DNA of 64,000 bases from Chlamydoabsidia padenii (taxonomy: Eukaryota; Mucoromycota; Mucoromycetes; Mucorales; Cunninghamellaceae), in NCBI GenBank assembly GCA_025330725.1, contig JAIWND010000005.1:496001-560000 (forward strand). Reading direction: 5' to 3'. Position numbers and translations under genes: made by a program. The notes under the pieces were generated by a model, which was not told the DNA's origin, ran no database searches, and was given only the letters and a program-made list of their open reading frames with translations. This document shows, in pieces, positions 12,592-24,937 of this stretch (positions are counted from its first letter, which is position 1; each line of letters begins with the position of its first letter).

Positions 12592-13282
12592 ATATGACGC
12601 CTCATGCGTGCTAAAATTCCTTGAGCGGTAGTTCCGACCCCTCTCTTTCGCTCTTCAAATCATTTTTATTGTTATGCATCTAACAAATTCCACGTCTTTT
12701 AACATCAGCGACCAAGCTCCTCTTTATGCCAGCAATGACAACCCTTTATATTATTAAACAACCAAATATAAAAAGAAGGTATGGTATCACTCGAAAAACC
12801 TTCTGGACAACGAAATAATCGACTTGTTTTATCTTACCAATCACCAACTTGATGCAACATAACGAAACTGATTTTATCTAATCTGGCTTGAAGAATGAAG
12901 AACGTAGTATAACTAGCAACAATGATCTATAGAAGAAGTCAACAAAGGTGATAATTATGTAAGTGACAAAAAAAAAAAAAAAAAAAAAAAAAAGGAAACC
13001 ATCGACAGGAGGCGGCCGTGACAATTGTGCAAAAGATTCTCTCTGGTTATAACAATTCCTTTGTCCTCCTGGGTGTACTCACTCCTGTGGTTATGATTCG
13101 TGCTAACTTGATGATTAGTTGTTGTAGGGTTGTGACTGGTTGGATAATCAGTTATAAATGAATGTCTTTAGGAATAAACGTAACAGGAACATAATTGAAT
13201 GGAACAAATACTGGTGGTAATGCGAGCAAGGCTCTTCTTGATATGATGTCACTGTATACCTATGGTTTGAAGGACACTTGTG

Positions 13283-13827
13283 GTAAGTGTGAATGGGAAA
13301 CAGGATGCAATAATGAATAACCAACTTTTCATTGTTGCTTTGATTGATCTTTTTTTAGGATTCATCATGCCTCAATGCTACTAACTGTCAATGGAATTAA
13401 ATCTTTCTCATTGCTTCGATCACCTACATATTTCTTTCGGAACATGGGGCTCGGAAGGTGTTGCTCTCTTAACGGAATGGATCAAGACTAGTGGTACGTA
13501 AATAATTTATATATTTGGACCCTCTTTTCCATTGTTATTCTATATTTACCCTACATTGTTACAATTCTTTATCACTGATTTGACACTAATACAATCATCC
13601 TACCCATCCTCTTTACACTGCCTCCCCCACTACTTAAACACATTTAACATCACTTCACTTTACCCCCAATTCATATTTATTCTTCTTCTCTTTTAACCCT
13701 ACTCTCATCACAAATTCACTTTACTTTACTTACCTTCATTCTCTACATTTGTATCTCTTTTAGTATATCATCAAGTCCCATTATCTCTGGTACTCGTCTT
13801 ATCTCTCTGCCTTGATCGATCAAATAC
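13283..13827 (+). other. Probable spliced 5' leader of the zinc-motif gene
   Basis: Two introns can be drawn: 13283-13358 (GTAAGT to TTTTTTTAG) and 13494-13763 (GTACGT to CTTTTAG), leaving a 135-base exon at 13359-13493. Short upstream ORFs lie in the leader, including one starting MELNLSHCFDHLHISF that runs open to the second donor but is out of frame with the main start. The intron from 13494 is rich in TTTACTT/CCC tracts. This is inferred from splice signals only. Confidence 0.4.
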
Positions 13828-15182
13828 ATGTCTGCCACGCCCAAGGTCGAGTGCCCAATCTGCGGCCAAGAATTCCCTGTGTACGACCAAAGGGGATTTC
13901 GGAATGCGGGGTTTACTGCCCACCACAACAGATGCATGGAACGACAATATGAACAGCAAAGCGAATCACATCAGCAGAATCAGCAATCCTCTCGGGCTTC
14001 CAGGTTTGCATTGGCTATTCGGCGACAAATCTTACCAGCACATCCTATCTCTAGTAATTCTAACATGGAAGGTAAATTGTGACTCAAGGGGCATGACATG
14101 TCTTAATGACGCAGTATGCTCACTCTTCTTCTTTTTTTTTTTTTTGTCTTGATGGTTTAGATCCAAACAGAGGTCAAAATCCATCGTCATCTGCTCTTAT
14201 ATTTCCACTTTATGATGGTCCTGCTCGATCAAACTCACTAGTCTCAGCAAATCACACAACAGCATCACAAACAAACTCACAACATCTTTTGATCGAGCAA
14301 CAACAAAGGCGGCCAATTACACGACAAAGACATACATGGAATCATTGGAATATACGCAGAAATTTGCGGCGCCGGGCCACAAATAGTACTTCATCTGCTC
14401 TGTCTTCAGCTACCTCAACACTTCTTCCAACCTCTACTCAGCATATACGGGTTCGCCGATCATTACCAGCAATCAACACGTCAACAGAGCATTCTGTGCT
14501 CCCCTTGTTTCGTACAATGACTGACACCATTACCTTCGACAACAATAATACGACGGAAGCATCCATTACTCATTCATCAGTGGTGTCATATTTTTCAGCG
14601 GAACCCATGTATTCACCAACAACGTTAACCGGCAACAGTCCACCTTCCTATTTTACATCGATGCTTACTTCTTTACCATTGGAATATGTCTCTTCTCCTC
14701 CAACTGACATCTTACCGATCAACAGTAACAACGATTCAAACTACAATGGTGCCAGGAACATGCATTCATCTTTACAACAGCAACAATCAATGATATCTGC
14801 ATCATCCCCTGGCTGGGCAATGGATTACAATTCACCTACGGACAACAATGAACCTATTCAGGAATACGATTATTTACAAGAACATGGTCAACATTCTCAC
14901 TCTTTGCTTCAAGACCAACCTCAGCCCTTACAAAGTGGATGTCAACATTACTACCAGTCATTCAACCATCTATCACAAACACCAAACAATACCTTTGGCT
15001 TCCAGCAATCGAACGATACTTTGTCCGACGTTGACCTTTTGCCACCTTACATCAATAATCAGCACCCACTCGTATCTTCTTGTGCGTATTGTCGATCTCG
15101 GAATGGTGTTCATCAACCCTCATGTAATCTACTGCAATTCTTCTTGTCAAACCTTGGCGGTGATTCATCCCCCCCTACTTAA
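13828..15182 (+). CDS. Low-complexity protein with a CCHC zinc motif at each end
   Basis: Two exons (13828-14071, 14161-15182) give about 421 residues. Residues about 9-37 read CPICGQEF, then HHNRCMER, a CxxC-x(n)-HxxxC arrangement that should bind zinc. The last 30 residues have a second set, CAYCRSRNGVHQPSC. Between them is a Ser/Thr/Asn/Gln-rich, probably disordered stretch with Arg-rich patches (RHTWNHWNIRRNLRRRA). The start ATG begins MSATPKVECPICGQ and leaves the finger intact. The 5' leader appears spliced. I do not recognise a family; a nucleic-acid-binding or ubiquitin-related role is possible but unsupported. Confidence 0.75.
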
Positions 15183-15578
15183 TCCCTCTCACATTTATGC
15201 GTCTTTACTTTGCCTTTTATATTATATTATGCATCGGATGTCATATGCCCTTAGATTTTACCCCTCTCTACCCCCCTTCCTATCTAGACTATGTATGTTA
15301 CTATATGCCCTATATGCCTTTACCCATATTATGCTTATGTATTTACAATAAAATTGATACTTTTAACACTTTAAACTTCCAGTATTGATATTCAACAGTG
15401 GCAATTATTGGACAATATGGGTCTATATAAAATGTGTTTTTTATTTGTTGTTATCATAATAAGACAAAGAATAAAATAATAATAGTAATAATAGTAATAA
15501 TAATAATAATAAAGTACAAAAGTGATGGATAAACAAGAGATGGTTGATGAATATAAACTATGTATGTAAGGGGAGGAA
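15183..15578. other. Tail-to-tail intergenic region
   Basis: This is the shared 3' region of the zinc-motif gene and SEC2. AATAAAATT near 15346 is a likely poly(A) signal for the plus-strand gene, and a TAATAA microsatellite lies at about 15474-15510. Nothing else was seen. Confidence 0.5.
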
Positions 15579-17397
15579 TCATTTCGGTGTTGTTGGTAAA
15601 TAATGACTAGAGATAGATCCATCCGAAATATAATCTTGATCCAAGGGAGGGCATGCCTTGCCAATCGCATCCGCATTTAAACCTATTCCACCTAGAATCA
15701 CAGGTAAAGCCCCCATGCTTTCCGTCAGACAGAAGAAGAAGAAAAAAAACGTGAGTAAGAGAGAGAGAGAGAGAGTACAAGTTTGTTGTGTCAAAGACTT
15801 ACCGAGAGTAAAACATTTGCAAACGAAGTCGAATGTTTTCAGAATAGAGGTCACCAATTTCCCGATGAGCATAAAGCCGGAGATGGATGTTGCGAATAAA
15901 GACAAAGAATTCACAAACCGCCACCAATCTGTCCCTACAATATTGATCCATGGGTAACCAGTCGTCCTTTTCATCCATTTTGAATTGATAATACGTTGTC
16001 AAATCCATCCCGTCCTCGTTCTTTTGACGAGATCGTCCACAAGCTGCACATCCAATCGCCGTCACTGTCGAATGTACTTTTTTATTACTAGTGTTTGCTG
16101 TGGTGGTCAAAGTATTATCTGTCGATTTAGTCGAGTGCCACCGTTCCCATAATAAAGATCGTTGTGCCACAGAGGATGGAATGACCGTGGTCATCGGTTG
16201 TTGTTGATGGTGTTGGTTGCTGTTGTTGGTGCTTTTTTCGAGAGACATTTGTTGAATAAAACAAGGTTGTTGTAACAAGTAATCCATCATTTTCTTGACA
16301 GATAATCGTGAGTGAGGACCGAATCGTAAACAAGGTTCCACATCTTCGAGTTGACAGTACTTCATGTAGGCGAATTGATACAGTTTCTTCAAAGGCACGG
16401 TGCTGGCAGCATGGACGAATTGCTGAAAGGCCTCTAGTTGGACCTGATCAATGGTTGGTGACACAGTGTGTCGAATGGTAGCTGATGGAGGAGGAGGCAT
16501 GGATACTGATCGTGGTTGTTGTTTCTTCTTCTTTTGACCAGAGAAGTGAGGGATATGATCGGGCATTGTATGTTGAGTTCGTTGTTGTACACCATGAAGA
16601 AGAGCAAGATCATGTTGAGCCCGTTGATGAGGATCATCCATATTAGTGTGATCTTCAAGACTATCCTGCCATGTTTCATCGTCGTCGCTATTTCCGATTT
16701 CATCTTGATCATCATCATCATTGTCGTCCTCGTTGTCATAATTGTCGTTTTCATCATAATCATCATAGTCATCTTCATTTGTTCCTACTGGGTTTTCCTT
16801 GTTGCCATGGTTGTACTGGTCGCATTGTTCCTCTTCATCTTCTTCCTTGAGTGTTGTAGTGATCAAAGAGTGTTGCCGCTGAGAAAGTGATCGCTTGTAT
16901 GATTTCTTGTTCTGTTGTTGTTGTCGCCGTTTCTGTTGTTCATCGTTATCCCACTCCAAAAGTCTTCGCCGTAGTTCCGCCAATTGAGCTTGTTCATCCA
17001 TCAATTGCTGTTTCACCGTCTGAAGTTCTGTTTCCAAGAGCCATTTTTCCCGTTTTTCAAATGCCACCATTTCATTTGCTTCTTCAAAGAGTTTACAAGA
17101 CAGTTCTTCCAAATCATGTTCCACCAGATCTTTTTCATGTTGTATATCGGCCACACGATCAATGGCTGAGACATATTTCGAATTAAGTTGCTGCATATCT
17201 TGTCCCAATCGGCTTAGATGTTGATCTCGGTCATCAAGTTGTTTTTGGAGATTAGCCAGTTCACTTGCCTGCAGCGCAAACTGACGTTCCCAGCGCCCGC
17301 ATACTTCGCAGGATTGTAATGGAGCCGAGTCGAGTTGTAGTGGTGCTGGTCCATGGTTATGTTGAGAATGTTGAGAGAGAGATAAGGTTTCCGCCAT
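15579..17397 (-). CDS. SEC2: Sec2-type Rab guanine nucleotide exchange factor
   Basis: Two exons (17397-15803, 15717-15579) give 577 residues. Sec2 is the exchange factor that activates the secretory-vesicle Rab Sec4 (Rab8) for polarised exocytosis. Residues about 35-155 form the long heptad-rich coiled coil of the Sec2p domain (YVSAIDRVADIQHEKDLVEH and EEANEMVAFEKREKWLLE match the conserved exchange region). A very acidic Asp/Asn-rich linker follows (about 200-245). Residues about 315-550 form the conserved fungal C-terminal region, including CEVCGRW at the N-terminus and CAACGRSR in the C-terminal half, both possible metal sites. The intron splits an Arg codon and the second exon codes the last 46 residues. 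Two copies of the recurrent promoter element lie 224 and 457 bases upstream. Confidence 0.9.
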
Positions 17398-17620
17398 TTT
17401 TTAAGTATTAACTTGTAGTAAAGAGTAAGTGTGATCAACAAAGTAAAGGTAAAAAGTAGTAAGATAGTAAGTAATAAAATTAAATGGAAGTGAAGGAATG
17501 GTAAAAGAGAGGAAGGGAATGTATCAAATGGATATGGATTTAATAAAAGTAAGTAGAAGAGAGGAAGAAGAAAAAAAGGGAGCCGCCGAAATAAATTTAG
17601 GGAGGAAGCAAAGTGTTGAG

Positions 17621-17635
17621 ATTTCAAATCCCGCC
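17621..17635 (+). promoter_or_regulatory. Recurrent promoter element (exact copy)
   Basis: It reads ATTTCAAATCCCGCC, 224 bases upstream of the SEC2 start codon. Confidence 0.55.
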
Positions 17636-17853
17636 AGTCGGCCAGGCAGAAACGAAAAACCCTTAATTAACCTTCGAAACGGGATTCTTAGTCTTTTACC
17701 ATTACATCAAGTCAGTTTATTCACAATGAGAAACGCACAAACCATGTTTTTTTAATGATATCCCTTTACCCTTGAAATTTCTCCCTATGCTAATTCAAAT
17801 AGTGACCGAGACCTGTAATGATCAAGTCCTAGGATGGTCATCTCATGATGCAT

Positions 17854-17868
17854 ATTTCAAATCCCGCC
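17854..17868 (+). promoter_or_regulatory. Recurrent promoter element (exact copy)
   Basis: It reads ATTTCAAATCCCGCC, identical to the copy 233 bases away at 17621. It lies between SEC2 and the Ataxin-10-like gene. Confidence 0.55.
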
Positions 17869-18678
17869 AATCCACTTCACCATAGCATTATCACTCACAC
17901 ATCTTCTGACTGTGAGTTATGTCATACAGAAAAGGGAAGGTAGCCCATATTGGGTGCAAGAGTAACTATTTTATTATGAGGAGTATAGATAGAAGAAAGT
18001 GTCGGCGTACTTCTCCTCTTCATATGATAGAAGGACAGAGAAGGTGAACATATATCTTTGGGTCACCAACATACTTTGGGCAATGCTCATAGTTTATCTA
18101 AAGAAAACAAGAAATAAGGTAAAACCACCACAAAAAAGTTCTTTACGTAATCATCTAGTAGAATACAGACACGTTTATCATTATGCAGGGAAAAGGGAGG
18201 AGCGGAATTTGAAATGTAAGATTAATTTTCCCGCACATGGTACACTATTACAGAGCATATTGTCTGTAAGAAAGAGTTACAGTACATACAATAGCATTAT
18301 CCATTAACATCTTATAAGCTACCTTATTTAAATTACTACGTACTGTACTTTTTTAGGTTCTACCAGTTCCAGGTTTTTTAATAGGGATCAATACTGATGA
18401 ACACTTTGATACAGTAGTGCTTCCTTGGTAATTGAAAAAGGAACAACAAAAGTATAAAAATATCTTCTTCTTTGTCTTATTCTTTATATGTACAAAATTG
18501 TTTAGTGTACTTGTTTATCACAAAAACCTTGTTGCGCTTTATACAGTGCAGGAAATGCAATGTTTTCAAAAAGGGGTGGGCTTTTGATATATTCAAGCGC
18601 CGACGATCAACGCCAAATAACCAGCGCTCGAATTTTTATTTTTTCCCTCTCTTTCAACTTTTTTTCTTTAACCCCCCA

Positions 18679-20812
18679 ATGGCTATAGATCTGCTCGTGA
18701 AAACACTAGGGGAACACTCGGTCAATGGTGTATCAAGCCATGATCTTGAAACGACTTTGAAAGAAGCCATTCAACGCACAATGAAAGATCACTCATACAG
18801 GTAAACATGGAAATAAAAAGAAGTATAAATCATAAAACTAATCTATTCTCATTTTTGTCAAACATCGTAGACTGGATCTGGGGCAAAAGAAAGACTTTTG
18901 GACTTGCTGCCATGAACTCCTGAACGACCAATCAAAGGATCTTGCTGCACACACCACCGATAATACCAACTATTTGCCTGAACTGATCAAACTTGCTCGC
19001 AATGTTACTGCAGCCAATCCACTAGCCCAAAACTTGGCTTTGTAAGTATAAGTATATCTACTTATCCAAGTAAAAGTATACTAATGTTTCTCTCTCTTCC
19101 TTCTAACAACTAGGGATTCTGGAACGATACATATTTTGACGAACTTGATTCATCACCACCTCCCAAACATGGACGAAAACAGTAAGTATGATAGGAAAAA
19201 AGTAAAAGCCGGAAACAAGTGTCACTAAACAAGTTACATATCCGAAATAGGTACAATGATGATCAAGATCTGTACTCAAGCAGTATGCAATATGGTTACT
19301 GGAAACGATGTTATTCTTGACATTATGTGGAGTCATTGGACTATGGAACAACGACAACCTCTCTGGAAGTAAAGACAAACAAAAGAAAGAAAGAAAAAAC
19401 ACTATAGAATACTGATCAACAATTTTATCTTTTTTGTAGTAAAGTGATTGAATCAAACGACAAGGATACAGTAACAGCTGCATTGATTTTGGTGTCTCAA
19501 TGTATACGTAATAACAAACAAAGATGGTAAAACTATAACAAAAAGATAACTTTTTGAATAATAATCTAATCAATATCTTTATTATAGTGGAGCCCTTGTA
19601 TCAACCCAAGGAGGCATCACATATCTTGGTGCAGTGGTGATGGAAATAGATCGCGCCCACAATGAAGAATCAAATCAACATTTTGAACTTGGGTAAGAAG
19701 GGAAAATGGACTACTCATTTGAATGATCTTGGGACTTGATTAACCTCTTCTTCTCAATTTATAGGTATATCATCATCAATGAATTGTTGAAGAATGGTTA
19801 TTTTGTGGATACATTTGATGCATTAAAGGACACCAACAGGTAAAGGAAACGGGAAAACAATGAAGATTGACGACTGACATGTTTATTATTAGCTCAGTAG
19901 ATATAGTCAATCAGAAGCAGATGGTGATAATAAAAATGCTGGATTCCACCTTATACAAACACCCGGAAATCAGCATACCATTGACAACCAAGGATTTTGA
20001 AACACTAGTGTTATTCTTATGCTCGTTATCTGAACAGGCCTGTCAAGTAATCGATCATGCATTAACAACTCATCGGGATCAACAATCTAATCTAGAACTT
20101 GATAAGGTTTCCCTCATGTATACTTGTTTGGTACTATCTCTACAAATCACAAATCTACTACTCACATCAACATCATCACATGGACAAGAAATGAAATCTA
20201 TCTTCTTGACGAAGAATGGCTTACAATTTATCATTGGTAGGTGAAAAGTAACTATAACTGAACAACCGGGTCATTAATCTATCTCTCTCTTTTTTTCTAA
20301 TAATAGAACTATTACGACAATGCGATAGAATGGTGGATTGGAAAGACAAGGAAAAATCAAAACTGGGATTTGATTATGTGAAAAGGGAAATTGTCAAATG
20401 CATTGGTTCCCTCTGTTACAAGGACAAATCTATTCAAGACGAGGTAAAATATATGATATCATCCTCACTTTATATACTGACTTTTAATTTTATACAAATA
20501 GATCCGTACCTCTGGAGGTTTGGCCCTGGTTTTAAATCAAATGAAGATTGATGATACCAACCCATGTAAGTAGTAAACAAACTCGTGATTAACATGATTG
20601 AATCACACTCATTGCTTGATTTTATAATTGTAGACATTCGGGAACATGCGACTGTGGCCTTACGACACCTTTTGGAAGACAATGCTGACAATCAACAGAT
20701 GATCGCGGATATGGCTCCTTTGGAGGCAGTGCAGAACGATGATTTGGATCAAATGGGCTTGAAATCTTCCTTGGTCAATGGCAAGATACATTTGGAGAAC
20801 ACCAAGAAATAA
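18679..20812 (+). CDS. Ataxin-10 / Ctr86 family protein
   Basis: Eleven exons (18679-18800, 18871-19041, 19114-19181, 19251-19368, 19440-19526, 19588-19692, 19765-19839, 19893-20236, 20307-20443, 20502-20565, 20634-20812) give 489 residues, with phases matching at every junction. The protein is an all-helical ARM-like repeat. The C-terminal Ataxin-10 domain (about 365-475) is clear: GFDYVKREIVKCIGSLCYKD, then REHATVALRHLLEDNADNQ, which follows the family pattern of a NP-x-REWA helix and a LLE-N-Q stretch. The animal protein is linked to ciliogenesis, O-GlcNAc transferase and cytokinesis; yeast Ctr86 is essential with unclear function. It is head-to-head with SEC2 and followed 138 bases later by the acyl-CoA synthetase. 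Confidence 0.9.
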
Positions 20813-20950
20813 ACACTTGCTCACATACACCTCATCTTTACTTGCATATTAAACTCCGAACTCAAATAAAATAGCATTTCCCGAAACACTTTTTTCCCTC
20901 CTTCTTTTATCTTGTCCTTTTATATATATATATTATTGTTACTTTTTATC

Positions 20951-23419
20951 ATGACATTATACAACACACCACCCTATACTTTGGCTGCCAAAGACCTCGA
21001 AAAGAAGACTGGCGAAACAGCGGTCATGCGTCACTTTAAATTCTCTGACAAGTTACTGGATCACCCCGACGACATTTACACACTTTGGGATCTCTACCTT
21101 GCTGGTAACAAAATTGGTGGCGGTAAGTAAATTAATTACAGGAAGGAAAAGGTCGAAATGGGGGGGGGTCTATCTGCTAACTTGATAGATAATATGTAAT
21201 GGGAACTAAAGGGACCTGTATGGTATAATGCCAACTTTTTTTTTTCTTTTTTTTTTTTTTGAATGGCCATATGATATGATTAGATAATCCATTCCTAGGT
21301 GTCCGCCGCATAGAAAATGGAGAAGCAAAAGAATATGTCTGGCAAACTCACAATCAAGTTCTTCATCGTGTGGAGAACTTTGGAAAAGGTATGGTGAAAC
21401 TTGGATTGGGCCGTCAAGAAGCACTAGGGATTTATGCAATTAACCGGCCAGAATGGGCAAGTGACAAAATAATGTATTCATGTATATATCTAACTTTTTT
21501 CTTTTATTTAATGGTGGTTATAGACAATGGCAGAACAGGCATGTTACCGCCAAGCATTCATTATTGTGGCTATGTACGATACTCTTGGTGCTGAAGCCAT
21601 TGAATACATTGTGAATCAAACTGACATGGAATACATCGTGGCCACTGCTGATAAACTCAAGAACATCACTCAATTGAAAGACCGCCTTCCTTCCGTCAAG
21701 CATGTTGTAATTATGGACGACACTGTCGATGCCTCTGACAAGAACAATGCCGAACAAGCTGGATTAACTCTTCATACATTTGAACAAGTGGAAGCTTTGG
21801 GTGCTCAAATTGATCAAGAAACTCCGCTCCCTGTAGCGGATGATATTGCAACTATATGCTATACAAGGTAAAGAAGACATATAAAAAAAAAGAAAAAGAA
21901 AAGAACGTCTAAACAAAGGCTTATTATTATTATTGTTGTTAATTTTTTTTTTTTTTTTGGAACAGTGGTACAACAGGTGTCCCTAAGGGTGCGGTATCAA
22001 CTCAAGGTAACTGTGTGGCCGCCATCTATGGTGTTGTTGCTTCTGGTGACGTTGGTACTTTTGCAAAAGTCACTCATACCGATGTTTATGTTTCCTTCCT
22101 TCCTCTCAGTCATGTGTTTGAACGCCTAGCGCAAGGAGTACATGTCTATCGGGGTGCTGCCATTGGTTATTATCAGGTAAGCATCAATGCTGGGTGCAAG
22201 AAAAAGGTTATATAGTCCGGGTGTATCAGATGATTTGAATCTTAACTCAATGTTTTATTTACTTGTAGGGTGACACGCTTAAGCTCTTGGATGACATTGC
22301 TGAATTGAAACCAACTGTATTCTGTGCTGTCCCTCGTCTATTTAACCGAATCTATGACAAGGTATTGGCTGGTGTCAAGGCCAAAGGTGGGGTTAGTCTC
22401 TATTTATTTAACAAGGCATATGACACGAAGAAGGCGTACCTTGACCAAACTGTCCATCATTGGATATGGGACCGTATTGTATTTGCCCCAGTAAGTAGCA
22501 CGATATTATTTTAGGATTGCCACTGACTTTTTTTTTTTTTTTTTTTTTTTTTTACTACTACTAGATCCGTGCAAAGCTAGGTGGACGTATTCGATTCATA
22601 CTTAGTGGATCAGCCCCTGTATCGCCTGATGTAATGGATTTTATGCGTATCTGCTTCTCGGCTAATGTATACGAAGGTTATGGACAAACGGAAAACTTTT
22701 GTGCTGGCTGTTTGACTTTGACGGACGACAATACTTCAGGCGTGGTTGGTATCCCATTCCCTTGCTCAGAAATCAAATTGGTGGATGTCCCTGATATGGA
22801 ATATCTCTCGACCGACCAGCCTTATCCTCGTGGTGAAATCTGTATCCGTGGCCACTCGATCATGCGTGAATACTACAAGATGCCTGACAAGACTGCTGAA
22901 ACTCTTGATGCTGATGACTTTTTACACACTGGTGATATTGGTGAATTCGACAAATCTGGTCGTCTCATCATCATCAATCGTCTCAAAGATATCTTCAAGC
23001 TCTCTCAAGGTGAATATGTGGCTCCCGAAAAGATCGAAGGAGTTTATCAAAAACATGAATTGGTGGCCCAGGCATTTATCTATGGTAACTCGCTACAATC
23101 CTCTCTGGTGGCGATCATCGTTCCGGCCAGGGGCCCTTTTACAAAATGGGCAAACAAATTGGTGGATGATGAAGATATCTATAAATCTGATAAAGTCAAG
23201 GTGGAACTACTCAAGACTCTGGTGGCCTATGGAAAGAAAAATGATCTCAAGGGGTTTGAACAAATGCGCGCCATCCACTTGTCTTCTGAAGAATTCTCAA
23301 TTGATAATGCTACATTAACGCCAACATTCAAGCTCAAGCGTGAATCTGCATATAAGGTTTACAAGAAGGAAATCGATGACATGTATACCGATCTATCCAA
23401 TGGCCGTAGCTTTAACTAG
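20951..23419 (+). CDS. Long-chain fatty acid--CoA ligase (acyl-CoA synthetase)
   Basis: Six exons (20951-21122, 21284-21456, 21524-21867, 21966-22176, 22269-22490, 22565-23419) give 658 residues. The enzyme activates long-chain fatty acids with ATP and CoA for lipid synthesis and beta-oxidation. Seen features are the N-terminal NPFLGVRR motif, the P-loop-like AMP-binding signature YTSGTTGVPKG at about residue 228, YEGYGQTE, and the C-terminal LHTGDIGEFD and INRLKDIFKLSQGEYVAPE motifs. The second intron (21457-21523) has a GC donor (TGG/GCAAGT); no alternative GT donor restores the conserved NRPEW-TMAEQAC junction. There is no PTS1 tripeptide (ends RSFN), so a peroxisomal matrix location is not indicated. 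It is close to Faa/ACSL families, but the paralogue cannot be named. Confidence 0.95.
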
Positions 23420-23757
23420 GATATATCCCCCACCCCATTTGGCTTGTCATAGTATAGTTATATTATCCCCTATCATTGCTTGTCTCTACCATTAGCTTAT
23501 TAGCGATAGCCATTTAGTCTATTTATCTTTTTATATTGAATAAACTGGGTATGGAGAAGGGGTATAATAATGATTACATATCTTTTTTTGTAACTCCGGC
23601 AACATACAACTTTTGCATGAATCGGGATTCAAATATAAAACATGCATAGACAATATTCAAGTTTTATAACAAAATAGGGGTTTTATTTTTAAGCAAACTG
23701 ATATAAATCAAGATATAATGATGATAAAAAAAGGGGGACGGGAATAGATAAGGCCAT
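23420..23757. other. Tail-to-tail intergenic region
   Basis: This holds the 3' ends of the acyl-CoA synthetase (AATAAACTGG near 23538) and the Vip1-like gene. A variant of the recurrent element, CGGGATTCAAAT, lies at 23623-23634; because no promoter is expected here, it argues that not every copy marks a start site. Confidence 0.45.
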
Positions 23758-24937
23758 TTAAGCAGAACCAGCAACAACGGGGGGCATAGTGTTGGTGGTG
23801 GCGGAGTTGGAAGTGACAAGGGATGGTTCTTCATCAACAGGAAGATCGGCATGAGTTGGTTCTTCTTCCAAAGATGAATGATCCTCATGCGCTTGTACAC
23901 CTAATTTATCACTTTGAATTCGTTTGGCTTCATAATGAACAGCGGCAATATGAGCCATCGTTTGGTTAGCCAACCCATGGATTTTCTGTCCCGTTGGGGT
24001 GTTAAGCGCTTCCTGGGCCTTCTTGAGTGCCATTTCCATTTTTTCTTGAATCTTGAATTTTTGATCCATCTCCACCGCCTTGTCCCAAATACGGTAATGT
24101 TCATCGAATTGCTTTACTGTTATCAAAAAAAAAAGTGTGAGTCAAAACGATAAAAGATATCGGTACGTTTACCATTGGATTGCAATGTGGTTAGATAACC
24201 AGCCAATTTGGATGAAAACCGATACTGATGATCATATTGTAATCCTTTAGCCACGACTTGATCTTGGAGAATATAGCCATTGGCGAGGATTTCAGCGACA
24301 ATGCGGGATTTCGGTTTGGCTTCTTGGCTCATACTGGTTTCACTTCCATCATCACTGGCCTTATCATCAAAGGAAAAGGTGGAGGAATAATAAGGCGAGG
24401 CGGAGATATGCGATTCATCGATCAAGGCTAATGAGAACAATGTCAGTATGCTTCCTTTTTTTTTCTTTTTCTTTGTTAGATTCTTACCATGACTAAGTAA
24501 TGAAGCTGTTCTTGCTGCAGAATCACGTTCAAAGTTGATCAAGGCCACTTGGCTTGCACCATCTTCATCACTATGAACAAGGGTGAACGAAAAGTGAGTT
24601 ATTTAAATCCCGATCATGCAGCGGAGTTTAGCTTACATTTGCATTTCAAACTCCTTGATTTTGCCACAGAACAAGAAAAACTCCTTGACTAAAATAGAAA
24701 ATTGATGAGTATAAGTTTTACTCGGATAGAAAGAAGACTTACCAGTTTTGTCTGAAGATTGCAAAGAAATGTTGTTCACCAGAATGTAATTGGGAGAAGG
24801 AGTCTCGGGTAACTATCAGAAGCGCATAAAAAAAAAAAAAAGAGAGAGAGAGAGAGTGTGTGTGTGTTATTCTTCAAGGCCGTAATGACAAAAATCAGGG
24901 CAAAAATGAATACCTCTATGGTAGTCCAAGTAAGCAT
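23758..24937 (-). CDS. RRM-domain protein of the Vip1 type
   Basis: Six exons on the minus strand (24937-24914, 24812-24743, 24688-24637, 24570-24488, 24427-24173, 24116-23758) give 280 residues. The N-terminal RRM spans about residues 10-70: YILVNNISLQSSDKTVKEFF is beta1-alpha1, and ASQVALINFERDSAARTASLL is the RNP1 region and alpha2. The C-terminal half has SRIVAEILANGYILQDQVVAKGLQ and a helical segment ending GQKIHGLANQTM, as in S. pombe Vip1 and plant BPA1-like proteins. The tail is Glu/Pro-rich. RNA binding is likely; the precise role is not known. The first exon codes only eight residues. Confidence 0.88.

Larger units (their letters stand above)
11772..13282. other. Intergenic region
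   Basis: This holds the eIF4G 3' end (TATATTTGT-rich, about 12040-12080), two strong promoter-element copies (12213-12229 and 12578-12591), a direct ATGACGCCTCAT site just after the second copy, and a run of 26 A (12968-12993). No convincing coding sequence was seen. Confidence 0.5.
17398..18678. promoter_or_regulatory. Divergent intergenic region between SEC2 and the Ataxin-10-like gene
   Basis: Head-to-head spacing is 1.28 kb. It contains two perfect copies of the recurrent element (17621-17635, 17854-17868), a variant GCGGAATTTGAAAT (18202-18215) followed by TTTTCCCGC, and a pyrimidine-rich leader before 18679. Open frames here start at GTG or lack coding character. Confidence 0.55.

Noticed and set aside
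12968..12993. A26 tract as a retroposition tail
   Set aside because: No AATAAA or transcript-like sequence precedes it on either strand; such runs are common in this genome.
14848..15388. Plus-strand frames overlapping the end of the zinc-motif gene
   Set aside because: They lie in another frame of a confirmed exon and its 3' UTR; Ile/Leu/Tyr-rich translation is typical of AT-rich UTR.
16434..16890. Frames of over 110 residues on both strands inside SEC2
   Set aside because: They come from the GAT/ATC-rich acidic linker of Sec2 read in other frames.
17999..18307. 102-residue open frame between SEC2 and the Ataxin-10-like gene
   Set aside because: It starts at GTG, overlaps a promoter-element variant and has no coding features.
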